From: Lytechinus variegatus
Taxonomy: Eukaryota; Echinodermata; Echinoidea; Temnopleuroida; Toxopneustidae
DNA: 64,000 nt
Direction of reading: 5' to 3'
Assembly: GCF_018143015.1 (NCBI RefSeq)
Contig: NC_054741.1
Span: 9,760,683 to 9,824,682 of the forward strand
Below are positions 60,655-64,000 of this stretch, in pieces. The notes beneath the pieces are model-generated. The model saw only the letters and a list, made by a program, of their open reading frames with translations. It made no database searches and was not told where the DNA came from. Made by a program: the position numbers and the translations under genes. Each line of letters starts with the position of its first letter. Within the stretch, counting starts at the first letter, position 1.

Positions 60655-62337
60655 TGATTGCCATATCGGCGGATCCAGGGGGGGTGCGCAGGGTGCGCGC
60701 GCCCCCCCTAATATTTGAGCGGCGCCGAAGGCGCCGCTCAAAATAAAGAAAATAAAAAAAAGTAAAAGAAAGAAAAGGCGCCGCTTGAAAAATTAAAAAT
60801 AAAGGAAAGAAAGGGAAAAGGCGCTGCTTAAAAAAAATTATACACTGATATAACATTAGCAACAGTAAAGGAAAGACTATCCCCAGCAAAGCGTAATCAT
60901 ATCATCTTCCTTATTTTTTCTTTTAACTACCCTTTTCCCAACAACTTCGCCGGTAGCAGTGCGCTGCCTGCATATAACTGGCGCCAATCAAGAATAATCA
61001 GCGCCACCTTAATCTAAATCGACGCTGGACAAGAACAATCGGCGTCATCTGGTTATAAATCGGCGCCGGTAAAGAAAAATCGGCGCTGCCTGAGTTCTTA
61101 ACCGGCGCCGATCAAGGATAATCAGCGCCACCTATATCTAAATCGGGGCTGGTCAAGAATAATCAGCACCACCTGGTTAAAAATCGGCGCCAGTCAAGAA
61201 TAATCGGCGCCTCCTGGTTCTAGATCGGCGCCAGTCGATTATGGATTGCCGCTGCCTGAATCTTACGTAACGTCGGTAAAAATAATCAGTACTACTTGTT
61301 TAAATCGGCGCCGGTCAAGACAAATCGGCGCTGCCTTTGTCTTAACCGGCGCCACCTAAATTTAAATCGGCGCCGGTCAAGAATGATCAGCGTCCCCTGA
61401 TTTCAATAAATAAACGCCGGTAGAATAATGAAGAAGGGCCTATTGCTAACCAAATCTAGATCGGCGCCGCGGTCAAGAATGATCGTTTTGCCCTCCCCCA
61501 ATAATTCCGAATGTGCAAAAACAATAAGATGGTAATGTTACACAGAAATCAGCAAACGAGATTGAGCTACACAACTCGTTCTTTATTAAAAATCGTGCTC
61601 AAATTATCAGATTGGAACATAAAATTTTTCAGCTCGCGCTTCGCGCTCGCATCATTTCTGTAGCAAAACCCCATACTTTTCATGATTAAATAGGTGAATA
61701 GAATGTCCCGTTTTTAGTTCTGAACCTCAAAAGAACTCCCGCTTCGATTTGCAATAATCTTTTGTTGGATATAATCTTGTTCTTTATTAAAACGTACATT
61801 AAACTGTAATGTTTTCAGATCGAAATATCAAAATTTTAAGCTCGCGCTTCGCGCTCGCATTTTTTTTTAGATACCCATCTTAATCATTGGTACCAAGAAT
61901 GCTTAGAATACCAAGCTTTCTGGTCAGAATATAAGTAAATTTCAGCTCGCCCTCGGCACTCGCATTATCTGTGTAGTGAGATATGTATCCTCCTCATGAG
62001 TTACTACAAACAGTCCTAAACAGGCACCTTTTTCCTGTTTTCAGGTCAGTATACTTTAAAAATTTCAGCTCGCGCTTCGCGCTCGCATTAATTTGTCGGT
62101 GAAATATGTGTCTCTATCTCATGAGTCATGTTATCTATATGATATGAGTCATATATATATATATATATATATATATGCATGTGTGTGTGTGTGCGTGTGC
62201 GTGTTTTGACAGGGTCAGGCATTACCCCTTTTCTTTTTCAACATTTTCTTTTATGGCGCCGGTGAAGTGCAAAAATATGTGCGCCGCTCGGCAGTGCGCC
62301 CCCCCTTTCGCCAAAAGCTGGATCCGCCTATGATTGC
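60655..62337. mobile_element. 1.67 kb composite element with GGCGGATCCAG ends and 7 bp target duplication
   Basis: The element 60662-62330 is bordered by TGATTGC on both sides (60655-60661 and 62331-62337). Its ends share GGCGGATCCAG in inverted orientation. Inside lie GAGCGGCGCCGAAGGCGCCG near the left, an array of about 40-45 bp units at 60970-61480, and four AT-rich units starting CAGCTCGCGCTTCGCGCTCG at 61630-62090. An AT then GT repeat lies near 62153-62200. There is no transposase. A fragment with the same end sequence occurs near 16664. Confidence 0.75.
60970..61480 (+). repeat. GGCGCC-containing 40-45 bp tandem array
   Basis: Units follow the pattern ATCGGCGCCGGTCAAGAATA then ATCGGCGCCACCTGGTTAAA, with substitutions. 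About a dozen degenerate units are visible. GGCGCC is rare elsewhere in this AT-rich window. It is part of the composite element and has no coding meaning that I can see. Confidence 0.75.
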
Positions 62338-62494
62338 TCACGTAATTACCCTCATGGAGCGCTTTTACCCATTTTTGTATAAGATGATGTCATTTTTATT
62401 CATCATTCGTAGTAGAGACTAGACTCTTTTCTTCTTTATTTCCACCTCCCCCTCTCTATATCTCTGACATTTTTCCTTCCTGTTGGCACTACTT

Positions 62495-63094
62495 AAAGGA
62501 CAAGTCCATCCCAACAAAAACTTGATTTGAATAAAAAGAGAAAAATTCAACAAGCATAACACTGAAAATTTCATCAAAATCGGATGTAAAATAAGAAAGT
62601 TATGGCATTTGAAAGTTTCGCTTATTTTCAACAAAATATGAACGAGCCCAAATGAGAGAGTTGATGACATCACTCACTCACTATTTTTTTTTTGGTATTT
62701 TATTAGGCCTATATGAAATATGAAATATTTTTATTTTCTCGTCATTGTCATGTGAAATGAAGTTTCATTCCTCCCCGAACACGTGGAATTCTATCATACA
62801 TTTTGTGCTTCAGGCAAGGAGGCCCTAATCGTCAAATTCGTAAAAATGGAAATATTGTATAATTCAAACAATAAAAAACAAAAGAAATAGTGAGTGAGTG
62901 ACATCATCGACTCTCTCATTTGGATGTAACTGGCTTGTTCATATAACTATTTTGTTGAAAATAAGTGAAACTTTGAATGTCATAACTTTCTTATTTTACA
63001 TCCGATTTTGATGAAATTTTAAGCATTGTGCTTGTCTGATTTTTTTATTCTATTGATTCAAATCAACATTTTTCTGAGGTGGACTTGACCTTTA
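62495..63094. mobile_element. 600 bp element with long inverted arms
   Basis: The left arm AAAGGACAAGTCCATCCCAA ... GAAAATTTCATCAAAATCGG ATGTAAAATAAGAAAGTTAT is the inverse of the right arm ending GAGGTGGACTTGACCTTT. Arms exceed 150 bp. The centre carries GATGACATCACTCACTC and its inverse. Confidence 0.8.
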
Positions 63095-63168
63095 AAAACT
63101 ATAGGGGCGCATGTTAACACCCTGTAACTGCCCCTTTAGTCGTTGAGTTCTTATTTATTCTTGTAATT

Positions 63169-63749
63169 AAAGGTCAAGTCCACCCCAGAAAAATATTGAT
63201 TTGAATCAATATAGAAAAATCCAACAGGCATAATGCTGAAAATTTAATCAAAATCAGAATCAAAATGAAAAAGTTATATGTCATTTCAAAGTTTCCCTTA
63301 TTTTTCAAAGAAGAGTGAATTCAGTGACAGAAAGTCGATGATGTCCCTCACTCGCTATTTCTTTTGTTTTTTTTTATTGTTTGAATTATACAATATTTCA
63401 GTTTGTACAGATTTGACAATAAGGATGCAACTTTCAGACTGAACCATATATACAAGGTTAAAACAATACCACATGTTTAGGAGGAATGAAACTTTGTTTC
63501 ACATGACAATAAGGAGAAAAATTAGAATATTTCATAATAAAATACAAAAGAAGTAGTGCGAGGGTGACGTCATCAGTCCCCTTATTTGCGACCAGGAAAA
63601 CTGTTTTGTGAAATTATGTGAAAAACAAGGGAAATGTTAGATGGTAAGAACTTTTTTTATTTTACATCCGATTTTGATGAAATTTTCAGTGTTATGCTTG
63701 TTTGATTTTTCTCATTTTATTTGTTTTTGTTGGGGTGGACTTATCCTTT
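63169..63749. mobile_element. 581 bp element with long inverted arms, same family as 62495
   Basis: It begins AAAGGTCAAGTCCACCCCAG and ends TTGGGGTGGACTTATCCTTT. The inner sequences CATAATGCTGAAAATTTAAT and TCCGATTTTGATGAAATTTT match those of the neighbouring element. It lies 75 bp from it in tandem. Confidence 0.8.
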
Positions 63750-63761
63750 CATAAATGTCCT

Positions 63762-64000
63762 AAAGGGATGCTCCGGGCCGAAAATATCTGTGTATACATA
63801 AATATCATAATAAAATTCACAGAGCAAAATGCTGACAAAAATATCATAAATACAACAAATAGCGAAGTTATTGAATTCTAAAATTTGCCAATATAATTTT
63901 TTATATGCACGTCAACATAAATATTCATTAGATAGGCTGATGATGTCACATCCCCAATTTCCTTGTTCTTATTTTATTACTTGAAATCATAATTGTTTCA
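63762..64000. mobile_element. Left part of a long-armed element cut by the window edge
   Basis: AAAGGGATGCTCCGGGCCGA AAATATC and AGAGCAAAATGCTGA match the element at 34516-35102. Only the left arm and part of the centre are inside the window. Confidence 0.7.

Overview
The window looks like nuclear DNA of an echinoderm, most likely a sea urchin. It is AT-rich, with compact conserved animal genes split by short introns, very many small inverted-repeat DNA elements, tRNA-derived SINEs, frequent runs of 9 or more G or C, and a marked excess of the octamer TACATGTA. The species cannot be fixed from sequence alone. No retroviral, LTR, Polinton or other virus-derived coding region was seen, and no tRNA, rRNA or CRISPR feature.

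Layout. (1) About 1.4-11 kb, minus strand: the first two coding exons of the protein kinase CK2 catalytic subunit, split by a 9.3 kb intron full of repeats. The rest of the gene runs off the left edge. (2) 12.4-16 kb: a repeat thicket with a SINE, a small element with a clean target duplication, GC-palindrome repeats and an inverted 15-16 bp minisatellite. (3) 18.0-21.3 kb plus strand and 28.1-31.2 kb minus strand: two complete CFAP20 paralogues (conserved ciliary inner-junction protein) facing each other tail to tail. They are about 72-86 % identical at the DNA level except for a 201 bp exon patch at 97 %, which points to gene conversion. The plus copy has one intron more than the minus copy. 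(4) 38.9-45 kb, minus strand: an intronless C/EBP-gamma-like bZIP coding region with a five-codon upstream ORF and a likely upstream untranslated exon. The inferred first intron holds two perfect C/EBP palindromes and a perfect CRE. (5) 50.3-57.6 kb, minus strand: a large gene for an AT-hook plus about 18-finger C2H2 protein (1341 residues when two coding exons are joined), with a possible leader exon at 60.3 kb that would encode a 41-codon upstream ORF. (6) 57.8-64 kb: a duplicated 430 bp segment, one copy holding a 518 bp transposon insertion and the other flanked by 13 bp direct repeats; a strong hairpin; a 1.67 kb element with target duplication; and a run of long-inverted-repeat elements.

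The genes do not form a pathway. The most informative signals are the CFAP20 conversion patch and intron difference, the possible C/EBP autoregulatory sites, mobile repeats that carry perfect DR1 nuclear-receptor motifs, and several transposons whose insertion can be read directly from target duplications or an empty site. All calls rest on reading the sequence and remembered family sequences; no search was run.
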